A DNA stretch of 64,000 bases from Streptomyces pseudovenezuelae (GCF_001513955.1 NZ_KQ948149.1:592227-656226); one strand, 5' to 3'. Counted from the stretch's first letter, positions 33,842 through 43,607 are shown. The notes: generated by a model from the letters alone, not told the origin. Numbers and translations are program-made.

Positions 33842-34864
33842 TCAGAGCGCGGCCGCGCTCGTGCTGCCCGGGAGCTCCGCCAGCCGCACGGCCCTGCGCT
33901 CGCGCCGGGACAGCTCGCACGCCTCGGCGATCCTTAGCGCCTGCAATGCCTCGCGCCCGTCGCAGGGGTTCGCCCGCTCGCCCCGGACCACTTCGATGAA
34001 CGCGGCCAGTTCGGCCTCGTACGCCGGTCCGAACCGCTCCAGGAACCCCGTCCACGGCTTGTCCGCCGCGGGTGGCCCGGTGGGTTCCGTGGACGCGATC
34101 GGCGTGCGGTCGTCCAGGCCCACCACGACCTGGTCCAGCTCGCCGGCGAGCTCCATGCGCACGTCGTACCCGGCGCCGTTCAGCCGCGTGGCCGTGGCCG
34201 TCGCGAGGGTCCCGTCGTCGAGGGTGAGCACCGCCGCCGCGGTGTCGACGTCCCCGGCGGCCCGGAACATCGGCGGACCGGCGTCGGACCCGGCCGCGTA
34301 CACGTCGACGACCTCGTGCCCGGTCACCCAGCGCAGGATGTCGAAGTCGTGGATCAGGGTGTCCCGGTACAGCCCGCCGGACAGCGGCAGCCACTCCGCC
34401 GGCGGCGGCGCCTGGTCGGAGGTGAGCGCCCGCACGGTGTGCAGCCGTCCGAGCCGCCCCGAGCGCACGGCCTCCCGCGCGCCGGTGTAGCCCGCGTCGA
34501 AGCGGCGCTGGAAACCCATCTGGAGAATCGTCCCGGCGGTCTCCACCTCGGCGATGGCCTGCAGGGTGCCGGGCAGGTCGAGCGCGATGGGCTTCTCGCA
34601 GAACACCGGCAGGCCCGAGCGCGCCGCCCGGCCGATCAGCTCCGCGTGGGCCGAGGTCGCGGTGGTGATCACCACCGCGTCCACGCCCCACTTGAAGATC
34701 TCGTCGACGCCGGGGGCAGCGGTCTCGCCCAGCCGGTGCGCGAGCTCCTGGGCCCGTGCGCCGTCCGCGTCCGTGAGAATTAAGGAACCGACCTCCCGGT
34801 GGCGGCTGAGCGTGTTCGCATGAATGGTGCCGATGCGGCCCGTCCCTATGACCCCGATGCGCAT
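33842..34864 (-). CDS. Gfo/Idh/MocA oxidoreductase, inositol 2-dehydrogenase-like
   Basis: A 340-residue NAD-dependent sugar or inositol dehydrogenase. It begins MRIGVIGTGRIGTIHANTLS (Rossmann GxGxxG). FCEKPIALDL carries the catalytic EKP lysine, and GGLYRDTLIHDFDILRWVTG provides the D-x3-H pair seen in IolG. It is divergent from a GntR-family gene across a 103-bp region with a palindrome, so it is probably induced by its own substrate. myo-Inositol is the best guess; scyllo-inositol or another polyol is possible. Confidence 0.85.
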   Translation of the reverse strand: MRIGVIGTGRIGTIHANTLSRHREVGSLILTDADGARAQELAHRLGETAAPGVDEIFKWGVDAVVITTATSAHAELIGRAARSGLPVFCEKPIALDLPGTLQAIAEVETAGTILQMGFQRRFDAGYTGAREAVRSGRLGRLHTVRALTSDQAPPPAEWLPLSGGLYRDTLIHDFDILRWVTGHEVVDVYAAGSDAGPPMFRAAGDVDTAAAVLTLDDGTLATATATRLNGAGYDVRMELAGELDQVVVGLDDRTPIASTEPTGPPAADKPWTGFLERFGPAYEAELAAFIEVVRGERANPCDGREALQALRIAEACELSRRERRAVRLAELPGSTSAAAL

Positions 34865-34906
34865 GTGAACAAAGTGTGGTCGCGAACCCCGTGCTGTCAA
34901 TGCGTA

Positions 34907-34916
34907 TGTCCGGACA
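34907..34916. promoter_or_regulatory. Palindrome, candidate GntR operator
   Basis: TGTCCGGACA is a perfect 10-bp palindrome in the 103-bp space between the divergent dehydrogenase and GntR genes, close to the GntR promoter. GntR/HutC regulators often bind short palindromes in this position. Assignment is inferred from location. Confidence 0.45.
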
Positions 34917-34967
34917 ATCTGACTACACGACTTCCCGTCAACAGCCCACGGAGCTACGCTCGGGCCC

Positions 34968-35732
34968 GTGCCGAAACCAGGAGTGGACCCGACCGTGACG
35001 CTCGAGCTCAGTGTGGACCGCGGCAGCCCGGTGCCGTTGTACTTCCAGCTGTCCCAGCAGCTGGAGGCCGCGATCGAACACGGCACGCTCACCCCCGGCA
35101 GCCTGCTGGGCAACGAGATCGAGCTCGCCGCCCGGCTCGGCCTGTCCCGGCCCACCGTCCGCCAGGCCATCCAGTCGCTCGTCGACAAGGGCCTGCTCGT
35201 GCGCCGCCGTGGAGTCGGCACCCAGGTCGTGCACAGCCAGGTCAAGCGCCCGCTGGAGCTCAGCAGCCTCTACGACGACCTGGAGGCGGCCGGTCAGCGC
35301 CCCGCGACGAAGGTCCTCGTCAACACCGTCGTCTCCGCCACGGCCGAGATCGCCGCCGCGCTCGGCGTCGCCGAGGGCAGCGACGTGCACCAGGTCGAAC
35401 GGCTGCGCCTGGCCCACGGCGAGCCGATGGCGTACCTGTGCAACTACCTCCCCCCGGCCCTCCTCGACCTGGACACCGCCCAGCTGGAGGCCACCGGCCT
35501 GTACCGGATGATGCGCGCGGCGGGCATCACCCTGCACAGCGCCCGCCAGTCCATCGGCGCGCGAGCGGCCACGTCGGAGGAGGCGGAACGCCTGGCCGAG
35601 GAGGCGGGCGCGCCCCTCCTCACCATGCAACGCGTCACCTTCGACGACACGGGCAGAGCGGTCGAATACGGCACCCACACCTATCGCCCCACTCGCTACT
35701 CATTCGAATTCCAGCTTCTGGTCCGGCCTTAG
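34968..35732 (+). CDS. GntR-family (HutC subgroup) transcriptional regulator
   Basis: A 254-residue regulator. The N-terminal winged helix is VPLYFQLSQQLEAAIEHGTL and LGLSRPTVRQAIQSLVDKGL. The C-terminal UTRA effector domain is about residues 95-250 (VHQVERLRLAHGEPMAYL; YSFEFQLLV). The UTRA domain usually binds a sugar-related or amino acid ligand. It is divergent from the inositol-dehydrogenase-like gene and probably represses it and itself. Confidence 0.88.
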   Translation: MPKPGVDPTVTLELSVDRGSPVPLYFQLSQQLEAAIEHGTLTPGSLLGNEIELAARLGLSRPTVRQAIQSLVDKGLLVRRRGVGTQVVHSQVKRPLELSSLYDDLEAAGQRPATKVLVNTVVSATAEIAAALGVAEGSDVHQVERLRLAHGEPMAYLCNYLPPALLDLDTAQLEATGLYRMMRAAGITLHSARQSIGARAATSEEAERLAEEAGAPLLTMQRVTFDDTGRAVEYGTHTYRPTRYSFEFQLLVRP

Positions 35733-35875
35733 GGGCGCGGGGCTGCATCGACGTGCGGCTCCGGCGCGTGGGCGCGCTCAGCCCCCACACACCCGCATGC
35801 GGTAACGAATCGCACACCCCCCTTTGCTGCCCCGTGTTCGGCACCTCGCGTGAGCGTGCGGCAGAATCGGGGCCG

Positions 35876-37024
35876 ATGAGCACCTACGGCAACTTCAGCG
35901 CCCCCATAGGCTCCCGCCGCGCCCCCGCCCTGCGGACCGTCGGCACGCGGGAACGCCGCTCACACCTGACCGCACCCCGCGTGCCGACAGTGGGCATCGA
36001 CATCGGCGGCACCAAGGTCATGGCGGGTGTCGTCGACGCCGACGGCAACATCCTGGAGAAGGTCCGCACCGAGACCCCGGACAAGTCCAAGAGTCCCAAG
36101 GTCGTCGAGGACACCATCGTCGAACTGGTCCTGGACCTGTCCGACCGCCACGACGTGCACGCGGTCGGCATCGGCGCGGCCGGCTGGGTCGACGCCGACC
36201 GCAACCGCGTGCTGTTCGCCCCCCACCTGTCCTGGCGCAACGAGCCGCTGCGCGACCGCATCGCCGGCCGCCTCGCGGTCCCCGTCCTCGTGGACAACGA
36301 CGCCAACACCGCCGCCTGGGCCGAGTGGCGCTTCGGCGCGGGCCGCGGCGAGGACCACCTCGTCATGATCACGCTCGGCACCGGCATCGGCGGCGCGATC
36401 CTGGAGGACGGCCAGGTCAAGCGCGGCAAGTACGGTGTCGCCGGCGAGTTCGGCCACATGCAGGTCGTCCCCGGCGGCCACCGCTGCCCGTGCGGCAACC
36501 GCGGCTGCTGGGAGCAGTACAGCTCAGGAAACGCGCTGGTCAGGGAGGCCAGGGAGCTGGCCGCCGCCGACTCCCCGGTGGCGTACGGGATCATCGAGCA
36601 CGTCAAGGGCAACATCGCCGACATCACCGGTCCGATGATCACCGAGCTGGCCCGCGACGGCGACGCGATGTGCATCGAACTGCTCCAGGACATCGGACAG
36701 TGGCTCGGGGTCGGCATCGCGAACCTGGCGGCCGCCCTCGACCCGTCGTGCTTCGTCATCGGCGGTGGCGTCAGCGCCGCCGACGACCTGCTGATCGGCC
36801 CCGCGCGGGACGCGTTCAAGCGCCAGCTCACCGGCCGCGGCTACCGCCCCGAGGCCCGTATCGCCCGCGCCCAGCTCGGCCCCGAGGCCGGCATGGTCGG
36901 CGCCGCCGACCTCGCCCGCCTGGTCGCCCGCCGCTTCCGGCGCGCCAACCGGCGCCGGGTGGAGCGGCACGAGCGCTACGAGCGGTACGTGGAGGCCCGT
37001 CGTACGTCCCGGGACACCGCATGA
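35876..37024 (+). CDS. ROK-family sugar kinase (glucokinase-like)
   Basis: A 382-residue ROK kinase. The phosphate loop is VGIDIGGTKVMAGVVD, and ATP-site and sugar-binding elements are VDNDANTAAWAEWRFG and LGTGIGGAIL. The ROK zinc motif is CPCGNRGCWEQYSSG with preceding GEFGHMQV. A non-conserved N-terminal extension of about 40 residues precedes the domain and a basic tail follows. ATG 35876 is used. It overlaps the next gene by four bases, so the two are co-translated. Confidence 0.88.
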   Translation: MSTYGNFSAPIGSRRAPALRTVGTRERRSHLTAPRVPTVGIDIGGTKVMAGVVDADGNILEKVRTETPDKSKSPKVVEDTIVELVLDLSDRHDVHAVGIGAAGWVDADRNRVLFAPHLSWRNEPLRDRIAGRLAVPVLVDNDANTAAWAEWRFGAGRGEDHLVMITLGTGIGGAILEDGQVKRGKYGVAGEFGHMQVVPGGHRCPCGNRGCWEQYSSGNALVREARELAAADSPVAYGIIEHVKGNIADITGPMITELARDGDAMCIELLQDIGQWLGVGIANLAAALDPSCFVIGGGVSAADDLLIGPARDAFKRQLTGRGYRPEARIARAQLGPEAGMVGAADLARLVARRFRRANRRRVERHERYERYVEARRTSRDTA

Positions 37025-37605
37025 CGGCCTCCCTGCCGCGCCAGGCCTCGGCGCCCCCGGACGAACCGGGGCGTCCCGCCGAGGACCGCCGGCACCGGAA
37101 CCGCCGCAGGGCGATCACGCTGCTCATCATCGGCCTGCTCATCGGCGTCCCGGCCGGCTATCTGGTGATCTCCGCCAACCAGAGCCGCGACAGCGGCAAG
37201 GACAAGGAGGCGAAGTACTCGGCGACGGGCCTCACGCCCGACTGGCCGTCCAAGGTCCAGCGCCGCCTCTACCAGGTACCCGTGCCGCACCCCGCCGACC
37301 TGGTCGCCTCCTACGAGACCAACAACTGGAAGACCAGCCGCCTCTACGTCCAGTTCCGGACCACCGACGCGGGCCTCGCCGCCTTCCTCACCGGCATGGG
37401 CGTCAGCCGCGCCGAGCTGAAGAAGGGCGAGATCTCCATCAGCGAGCGCGACCAGAAGATCAGCGGCTGGAAGTTCGACGGCCCGCGCTCCTGGTGGGGC
37501 CTGACCCACGCGCAGAAGGATCCGGCGCCCACCCAGGACGTCATGGTCAACCTGACCGTCCCGAACGCCCCGAAGGTGTACGTCGTCTCGCGCACGGTTC
37601 CCTGA
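37021..37605 (+). CDS. Membrane-anchored protein coupled to ROK kinase
   Basis: A 194-residue protein with a cytoplasmic basic N-terminus, one transmembrane helix (AITLLIIGLLIGVPAGYLVIS) and a ~140-residue extracytoplasmic domain of mixed alpha/beta type (GLAAFLTGMGVSRAELKKGE). No lipobox or cysteine anchor is seen. Its ATG overlaps the ROK TGA. Function unknown. Confidence 0.7.
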   Translation: MTASLPRQASAPPDEPGRPAEDRRHRNRRRAITLLIIGLLIGVPAGYLVISANQSRDSGKDKEAKYSATGLTPDWPSKVQRRLYQVPVPHPADLVASYETNNWKTSRLYVQFRTTDAGLAAFLTGMGVSRAELKKGEISISERDQKISGWKFDGPRSWWGLTHAQKDPAPTQDVMVNLTVPNAPKVYVVSRTVP

Positions 37606-37716
37606 CCCGGACCGTCGGACGAACGGCCCGGGCCGGTCGCCGGAGCCGATTGTCAGACCCCGCCCGTAGAGTCGAAGACGACTGATCCGGCATGCGGGCG
37701 GGAGGTGACAGGACGT

Positions 37717-40596
37717 ATGGGCGACAGGGCCGTGGTGGCCGAGCGCGGGGCCGAGCACCGCGGCGAGCGGCAGGGGGCGGCCGTCCCCGTCCGGCTCGCC
37801 GCCGTCTTCCTGCCCGCGCCCCTTCCCCGCGAGGGCCGGATCGCGTTCTGGGACCCCGAGGGCGCACCCCTGCCGCCCGAGAGCCCCGACGCCGACGCCA
37901 CGGGCCCCGAGCACACCGAGCTCACCGTCGTACGACCGCACGGAGCCGGCATCCGGCGCCGCACCACCCCGGCCCTCTCGCTCCCGGTCGCCGAGGCCCT
38001 GCCGCTGCTCGTCCGGGCCCGGCGCGACCCCGCCGCCCATCCCGCCACCGCCTGCTGGGGCGCGGCCGCCCTGCACGCGCTGCGGCTCACCGCCCGCGGC
38101 CGCCTGCTGCCCGGCCTCACCGCCACCGGCCACGACGCCTGGCGCGCCGGGCCCCTGGACCCCGACGACATCGCCCACCTGCGCGCGGTCGCCGCCGCCC
38201 TGCCCCACGAGGGCCACGCGGTCCCGCTGCCCGGCCCCGGCCCGCTCCGGCTGCCGGAACCGGAAGCCCTGATGCGTTCCTTCCTGGACGCGGTCGCCGA
38301 CACCCTGCCCCGCACCCCCGCGGCCCCCCACGCCTCCGGCAAGCCCTTCGCCGCCCGGGCACCGCAGCGGCTGCCGCACGCGCGGGACTGGGCCGCCGAG
38401 GTCGCCGCCGGCATGGACGCGGGCGTGCGGATCTCGCTCCGCCTGGACCTGTCGGCGTATCACCTGTTCAACGCCGAGGCGGACGGCGTGCGCAGTGCGG
38501 GCGCCGCGATCGTCCAGGTGCACAGCCTCGCCGACCCCACCCTGGTGACCGACGCGGCGGCCCTGTGGGCGGGGGACGCCGACGCCGTCTTCGGGCCACG
38601 CGCCCGCGTGGACGCGGCCCTCGCCGTGCGGCGAGCCGCACGCGTCTGGCCGCCCCTGGACCGGCTCTCCGAGCAGGACGCACCCGACGTACTGGCCCTG
38701 TCCGACGAGGAGTTGGGTGACCTGCTCGGCGTGGCCGCGACCCGGCTCGCGGCGGCCGGGGTGGCCGTGCACTGGCCGCGGGACCTGGCCCAGGACCTCA
38801 CCGCGGCAGCGGTCGTACGTCCCGCGCCGGGCTCGGCGACCGACGGCACCGGATTCTTCGAGAGCGAGGAACTCCTCCAGTTCCGCTGGCAGTTGGCGAT
38901 CGGCGGCGACCCGCTCAGCGAGGCCGAGATGGACGCGCTGGCCGAGGCCCACCGCCCGGTCGTCCGCCTGAGGGACCAGTGGGTGCTGGTCGACCCCGCC
39001 CTCGTCCGCAAGGCCCGCAAGCGCGAACTGGGCCTGCTCGACCCGGTCGACGCGCTCTCCGTGGCCCTCACCGGCACCGCGGAGGTCGACGGCGAGACGG
39101 TGGAAGCGGTGCCGGTCGGCGCGCTCGCCGCCCTGCGCGACCGCCTGACCACCGGGGTGCACCCCGCCGAACCGCCCCCGGGCCTGCACGCCACCCTCCG
39201 CGACTACCAACTCCGGGGCCTGGCCTGGCTGGACCTCATGACCTCCCTCGGCCTCGGCGGCTGTCTCGCCGACGACATGGGACTCGGCAAGACGATCACC
39301 CTCATCGCCCTGCACCTGCGCCGGGCGCGCCGCGAACCGACCCTTGTCGTCTGCCCCGCCTCGCTCCTGGGCAACTGGCAGCGGGAGATCACCCGGTTCG
39401 CGCCGGGCGTCCCCGTCCGCCGCTTCCACGGCACCGAGCGCAGCCTGGACGGCCTCGACGGCGGCTTCGTCCTCACCACGTACGGCACCATGCGGGCGGC
39501 GGCGGCGAGGCTGGCCGAGCAGCGCTGGGGCATGGTCGTGGCGGACGAGGCCCAGCATGTGAAGAACCCGTACTCGGCCACCGCGAAGGCCCTGCGCACC
39601 ATCCCGTCGCCCGCGCGCGTGGCGTTGACCGGCACCCCCGTCGAGAACAACCTCTCGGAGCTGTGGGCCCTGCTCGACTGGACCACCCCCGGACTCCTCG
39701 GCCCGCTCAAGTCCTTCCGCGCCCGGCACGCGCGCGCGGTGGAGAACGGCGAGGACGAGGAGGCGGTGACCAGGCTGGCCCGCCTGGTCCGGCCGTTCCT
39801 GCTGCGCCGCAAGAAGTCCGACCCCGGGATCGTCCCCGAGCTGCCGCCCAAGACCGAGACCGACCACCCCGTCCCGCTCACCCGCGAGCAGGCATCCCTG
39901 TACGAGGCGGTGGTGCGCGAGTCGCTGCTGGCGATCGAGACGGCGCAGGGCATCGCGCGCAGGGGCCTGGTGCTGAAGCTGCTGGGCGCGCTGAAGCAGA
40001 TCTGCGACCACCCCGCGCTGTACCTGAAGGAGGAGGTCCCGCCGACCGCCGGCGAGCGCTTGGTCGCCCGCTCCGGCAAACTGGCCCTGCTGGACGAGCT
40101 GTTGGACACCCTGCTCGCGGAGGACGGCTCGGCCCTCGTCTTCACCCAGTACGTGGGAATGGCCCGCCTGATCACCGCCCACCTCGCCGCCCGCGCCGTC
40201 CCGGTGGACCTGCTGCACGGCGGGACGCCGGTGCCGGAGCGCGAGCGCATGGTGGACCGCTTCCAGAGCGGCGCGGTCCCGGTGCTCGTCCTGTCGTTGA
40301 AGGCGGCGGGTACCGGGCTCAACCTCACCCGTGCCGGTCATGTCGTCCACTTCGACCGCTGGTGGAACCCGGCCGTCGAGGAGCAGGCAACCGACCGTGC
40401 CTACCGCATCGGCCAGACCCAGCCCGTCCAGGTCCACCGGCTCATCACCGAGGGCACCGTGGAGGACCGCATCGCCGAGATGCTCGAATCCAAGCGCGCC
40501 CTCGCCGACGCGATCCTCGGCTCCGGCGAGTCCGCCCTCACGGAACTCACCGACCGCGAACTGACCGACCTGGTCTCCCTCCGGAGGCCCTCATGA
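37717..40596 (+). CDS. SNF2-family DEAD/DEAH helicase
   Basis: A 959-residue Swi2/Snf2 ATPase. The N-terminal ~440 residues are an actinobacterial accessory region. RecA-1 then has LADDMGLGKTITLIALHL (Walker A), VVADEAQHVKNP (motif II) and ALTGTPVENNLSELWAL (motif III). RecA-2 ends with FDRWWNPAVEEQATDRAYRI (motif VI). ATG 37717 follows GGAGG; GTG 37705 would overlap the ribosome site. It overlaps the SWIM-protein gene by four bases (ATGA). Members pair with SWIM proteins and probably remodel or translocate on DNA. Confidence 0.9.
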   Translation: MGDRAVVAERGAEHRGERQGAAVPVRLAAVFLPAPLPREGRIAFWDPEGAPLPPESPDADATGPEHTELTVVRPHGAGIRRRTTPALSLPVAEALPLLVRARRDPAAHPATACWGAAALHALRLTARGRLLPGLTATGHDAWRAGPLDPDDIAHLRAVAAALPHEGHAVPLPGPGPLRLPEPEALMRSFLDAVADTLPRTPAAPHASGKPFAARAPQRLPHARDWAAEVAAGMDAGVRISLRLDLSAYHLFNAEADGVRSAGAAIVQVHSLADPTLVTDAAALWAGDADAVFGPRARVDAALAVRRAARVWPPLDRLSEQDAPDVLALSDEELGDLLGVAATRLAAAGVAVHWPRDLAQDLTAAAVVRPAPGSATDGTGFFESEELLQFRWQLAIGGDPLSEAEMDALAEAHRPVVRLRDQWVLVDPALVRKARKRELGLLDPVDALSVALTGTAEVDGETVEAVPVGALAALRDRLTTGVHPAEPPPGLHATLRDYQLRGLAWLDLMTSLGLGGCLADDMGLGKTITLIALHLRRARREPTLVVCPASLLGNWQREITRFAPGVPVRRFHGTERSLDGLDGGFVLTTYGTMRAAAARLAEQRWGMVVADEAQHVKNPYSATAKALRTIPSPARVALTGTPVENNLSELWALLDWTTPGLLGPLKSFRARHARAVENGEDEEAVTRLARLVRPFLLRRKKSDPGIVPELPPKTETDHPVPLTREQASLYEAVVRESLLAIETAQGIARRGLVLKLLGALKQICDHPALYLKEEVPPTAGERLVARSGKLALLDELLDTLLAEDGSALVFTQYVGMARLITAHLAARAVPVDLLHGGTPVPERERMVDRFQSGAVPVLVLSLKAAGTGLNLTRAGHVVHFDRWWNPAVEEQATDRAYRIGQTQPVQVHRLITEGTVEDRIAEMLESKRALADAILGSGESALTELTDRELTDLVSLRRPS

Positions 40597-43292
40597 CCCC
40601 GGGCCCCGCCGACGAGGCCCGCCGGGCCCTGCGGGCGGCACGGGAGCGGGCGGCCAGGGAGACGACGGCGGGCCCGGACGGGGGGCCGGACACCGGGACG
40701 AGCGACGGGGAAGCGCTGGGGGCACGCTCCGCGGCGTCGGGTGCGGGGAGCTTTGCGGCTGAGGCTGAGGGCGAGGGTGCCTCGGCGGTGGCGGAGGCCG
40801 GCGCCTCGACGGAGTCCGATGCGGGGAGCTCCGCGGCTGAGGGGACGGGGCACAAGGCAGGCCGTGCGGCTGAGGGGGCAGGTGACTCGGCTGCGGCGAC
40901 GGGTGCGGGTGCGGGTGCGGGGGCCGGCCAGGGGCGCGTGCAGGGTGCGGAGAGCGGCGCGGTTGCGGGGCTCGGGAGTTCTGCGTCGACGGGGTCGGGC
41001 CACGGTCGGGTGTGTGGGGCGGAGTTCCGTGCGGCTGAGGAGGTCGGTGACCCGTCGGTGCAGGGGACGGGGCACGACGAGGCGCAGGCTTCGGAGAGTC
41101 GTACAGCCGCGGGAAGCGGGAGCTACGCGGCGCACGGAACGGCGCAGGGCGCAGAGGGCGTTGACGTCGAGGGGAGCGGGAGCCTCGCGGGCCGGGAGGA
41201 GACCGGCTCTGCGGCGCAGGGTGCGCAGCGTGCGGCTTACCCGGTGCCCGCGGACACCGACGTGCCGGGTACCGAGGACGGGCAGGACAGCGAGGGCACC
41301 GTGACCGACCCCGCCCCGGCCGAGCCCCGGCCAGGTGACGCGGCTCGCGCGGCCCTGCGGGAAGCCGTCGCGGCTCGGCGTGCTGCCTCCGCCCAGCCCG
41401 CGGACGCCCCGCAGCCTCAAGCATCTGGACCGGAAGCCGCTGCGGATCGGCGTGCTGCGTCCACCCACCCCGCCGCCGACCCCACGCAGCCCCACGCACC
41501 CCGACCGGAAGCCGTCGAGGTCCGGCACGACTTGAGCGGGGAGTCCGACGCGGCCGACGCCCCCGCGGCCTCCGTCGAGTCCCCCGGCAATGAAACGGCT
41601 CGCCCGGCCGAGACAGCTCCGTCGACGGCGGGCGCCCGCGATGCCGCGCCCGCGGAGCACCCCGGCGCCCGCCCCGCTGACGCGGCACGCGAAGCGCTGC
41701 GCGCGGCACGCAAGAGGCGGGCGGATGCCGAGGCGGCTGAAGCCGAGGCCGGTCTCGCCCGTCGGCCGCGCAGGACCACCCCGACCGCGCCCCGGGACCG
41801 GAGTCGTACGCCGGGTCCAGCCGCCGGCGTCCGGGCGCGTGACGTACGGGAGTTGCTGGCCGACGCCTTCCGCATGCCCGACGACCTGCTGGAGCCGGGA
41901 GAGGAGCACGAGAACGAGGGCGTAGAGAGGAGAGGGGCGGAGGAGCCTCAGGGAAGCAAGGACCTTACGCAGCAAGGCAGTTCGCTTCCCGACGCCTCCA
42001 CCCCGTCCTCACCCCGACACCCCCACTCCATGGCCGCCCCCAACCGGGACAACGACCTGCGTCGCACCTTCCCCGCCTTCCCGCCCCACGCTTCCGAGGA
42101 CGCCCGGTTCGCCGCCACCTGGTGGGGCAACGCCTGGGTCACCGCCTTGGAGGAGGGCGCGCTGGACGCCAAGCGGCTGGCGCGGGGCCGTGGTTACGCC
42201 GAGCAGGGGAATGTGGACGCGATCACCGTGACGCCCGGGCTCGTGCTCGCCTATGTGCAGGGAAGCCGTGCCCGGCCGTACCGCGTCCAGGTGCGGTTGC
42301 GGACGCTGGGCGACGCGGACTGGGACCGGTTCCTGGACCGTGCCGCCGACCGCACCGGACACATCGCCGCACTGCTCGACAGGGAGATGCCCGAGGCGCT
42401 GGCCGAGTGCGGAGTGCCGTTGCTGCCCGGCCCCGGCGATCTCGAACCGCAGTGCAGCTGCCCCGACCGCGGTCACCCCTGCAAGCACGCCGCCGCCCTC
42501 TGCTACCAGACGGCACGTCTGCTCGACGCCGACCCCTTCGTCCTGCTCCTGCTGCGCGGCCGGGGCGAACGCGAGCTGCTCGACGCCCTGTCCCGGCTGA
42601 GCGCCACCCGCGCGGCCCGTGCCGCCCAGGGACAGGAACCGGCGCCGCTGCCCGGCGTACGGGCCGGCGAAGCGCTCGCTCCCCGCCGACTGCCTCCGCT
42701 TCCGGCCCCGTTGCCCGTCCCTGCGCACCCGGAGCAGCCTCCGGCCTATCCCGCGTCGCCGGGCGGCCCCGACCCCTTCGCCCTGGACCAGCTGGCCACC
42801 GACGCCGCCGCCCGCGCCCACGCCCTGCTCGCCACCGGCCGCGACCCGGTCGGCGAACTCACCCTCTGGCAGGACGCGGTCCGCCTCGCCGCCGCCCGCC
42901 CCGGCTCCGGCCTCACCGCCGGCACCCGCGCCCTCTACGCCTCCCTCGCCGCGGCCACCGACCGCACCCCGGGCGACCTGGCCCGCGCGGTCGCCGCCTG
43001 GAGACAGGGCGGGCTCGAAGGACTGGCCGTGCTGGAAGAACCCTGGGACCCGCCGGCCGGCCGCTTCGACCGTGCCCGCCCCCTCCTCCTCGCCGCGGAC
43101 CTCCCCGCCTTCCGCCCCTGGCACAACCACCTGACCCACCCCCGCGGCCATCTCCAGCTCCGCCTCGGCCGCGACGGCCTGTGGTACGCCTACGAGTCCG
43201 AACCGGGCCACGACGACTGGTGGCCCCGCGGCACGCCCGACCTGGACCCGGTCGGCGCCCTCACGGGCCTCGGCACACCGGCCGATCTCTGA
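40593..43292 (+). CDS. SWIM zinc-finger protein with long disordered linker
   Basis: An 899-residue partner of the SNF2 helicase. Residues ~1-460 are low-complexity (Ala/Gly/Glu/Ser). They contain three copies of a helical motif DEARRALRAARERAA-like (about nt 40611, 41335 and 41677). The conserved C-terminal part starts near residue 470 (FAATWWGNAWVTALEE). The SWIM zinc finger is CSCPDRGHPCKHAAALCY (CxCx..CxH) near residue 625. SWIM domains bind DNA or protein. Its start overlaps the helicase stop. The linker length is unusual, and codon-position bias in it is weaker than around it. Confidence 0.85.
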   Translation: MTPGPADEARRALRAARERAARETTAGPDGGPDTGTSDGEALGARSAASGAGSFAAEAEGEGASAVAEAGASTESDAGSSAAEGTGHKAGRAAEGAGDSAAATGAGAGAGAGQGRVQGAESGAVAGLGSSASTGSGHGRVCGAEFRAAEEVGDPSVQGTGHDEAQASESRTAAGSGSYAAHGTAQGAEGVDVEGSGSLAGREETGSAAQGAQRAAYPVPADTDVPGTEDGQDSEGTVTDPAPAEPRPGDAARAALREAVAARRAASAQPADAPQPQASGPEAAADRRAASTHPAADPTQPHAPRPEAVEVRHDLSGESDAADAPAASVESPGNETARPAETAPSTAGARDAAPAEHPGARPADAAREALRAARKRRADAEAAEAEAGLARRPRRTTPTAPRDRSRTPGPAAGVRARDVRELLADAFRMPDDLLEPGEEHENEGVERRGAEEPQGSKDLTQQGSSLPDASTPSSPRHPHSMAAPNRDNDLRRTFPAFPPHASEDARFAATWWGNAWVTALEEGALDAKRLARGRGYAEQGNVDAITVTPGLVLAYVQGSRARPYRVQVRLRTLGDADWDRFLDRAADRTGHIAALLDREMPEALAECGVPLLPGPGDLEPQCSCPDRGHPCKHAAALCYQTARLLDADPFVLLLLRGRGERELLDALSRLSATRAARAAQGQEPAPLPGVRAGEALAPRRLPPLPAPLPVPAHPEQPPAYPASPGGPDPFALDQLATDAAARAHALLATGRDPVGELTLWQDAVRLAAARPGSGLTAGTRALYASLAAATDRTPGDLARAVAAWRQGGLEGLAVLEEPWDPPAGRFDRARPLLLAADLPAFRPWHNHLTHPRGHLQLRLGRDGLWYAYESEPGHDDWWPRGTPDLDPVGALTGLGTPADL

Positions 43293-43439
43293 CCCGACCG
43301 GCCCGTCCGCCCGCCCCCCGGCCCGGCGCGGAACCCCGTGAAGGCCATGTGAGAGTTCGCCGGTGATGTTCGGGAGCCAGGTGTGAGGAGTGGGGGCTCC
43401 GGGTCCGGACCCTCAGAAAAGGCGGTTAGCGTGGGGGCC
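43293..43439. promoter_or_regulatory. Original promoter region of the interrupted pcaL-like gene
   Basis: A 147-bp host intergenic region, upstream of the stranded GTG at 43440. It no longer drives the full hydrolase because the element separates them. No clear -10/-35 pair is obvious by eye. Confidence 0.4.
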
Positions 43440-43547
43440 GTGAGTGAGACGAAGACCCCTACCCTCCAGTACCGCTTCGACGGCCCGGAAGACGCCCCCG
43501 TCCTCATCCTGGGGCCGTCCCTCGGGACCACGTGGCACAGGTTGTAG
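43440..43547 (+). pseudogene. Stranded 5' end of pcaL-like hydrolase gene (host copy)
   Basis: GTG 43440 starts MSETKTPTLQYRFDGPEDAP then VLILGPSLGTTWH. The frame then enters foreign sequence and stops two codons later (TAG 43545-43547), leaving 35 residues. It is 29 of 33 residues identical to the start of the hydrolase at 63087, but most third positions differ. Only 3 of 33 codons end in A or T, as in the host, against 11 of 33 in the right copy. So this is the original chromosomal 5' end cut off by insertion of the element. Confidence 0.85.
43527..43539. other. Left attachment core (attL) of integrated element
   Basis: ACCACGTGGCACA within the broken hydrolase gene. The same 13 bases with one change (ACCACATGGCACA) occur at 63174-63186. 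Directly before the core both edges are coding homologues; directly after it the left edge turns into unrelated sequence while the right edge continues the host gene. It is therefore the likely crossover site. The true core could be as short as the last 7 identical bases (TGGCACA). Confidence 0.65.
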
Positions 43548-43607
43548 AGACCGTCCACGGGCGTCCAGTTGGTCCAGGGCGAGCGCGTAAGTCCAGGTCA
43601 GGGACTT

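Noticed and set aside
36976..40437. A 1153-codon open frame antisense to the ROK, membrane-protein and SNF2 genes
   Set aside because: High GC content leaves antisense frames open; its translation is low-complexity with no domains, while the plus-strand frames have clear motifs.
38979..40592. Extension of the SWIM protein frame upstream over the SNF2 gene
   Set aside because: The frame is open only because of GC bias; the ATG at 40593 overlaps the helicase stop in the usual ATGA coupling and begins the protein.
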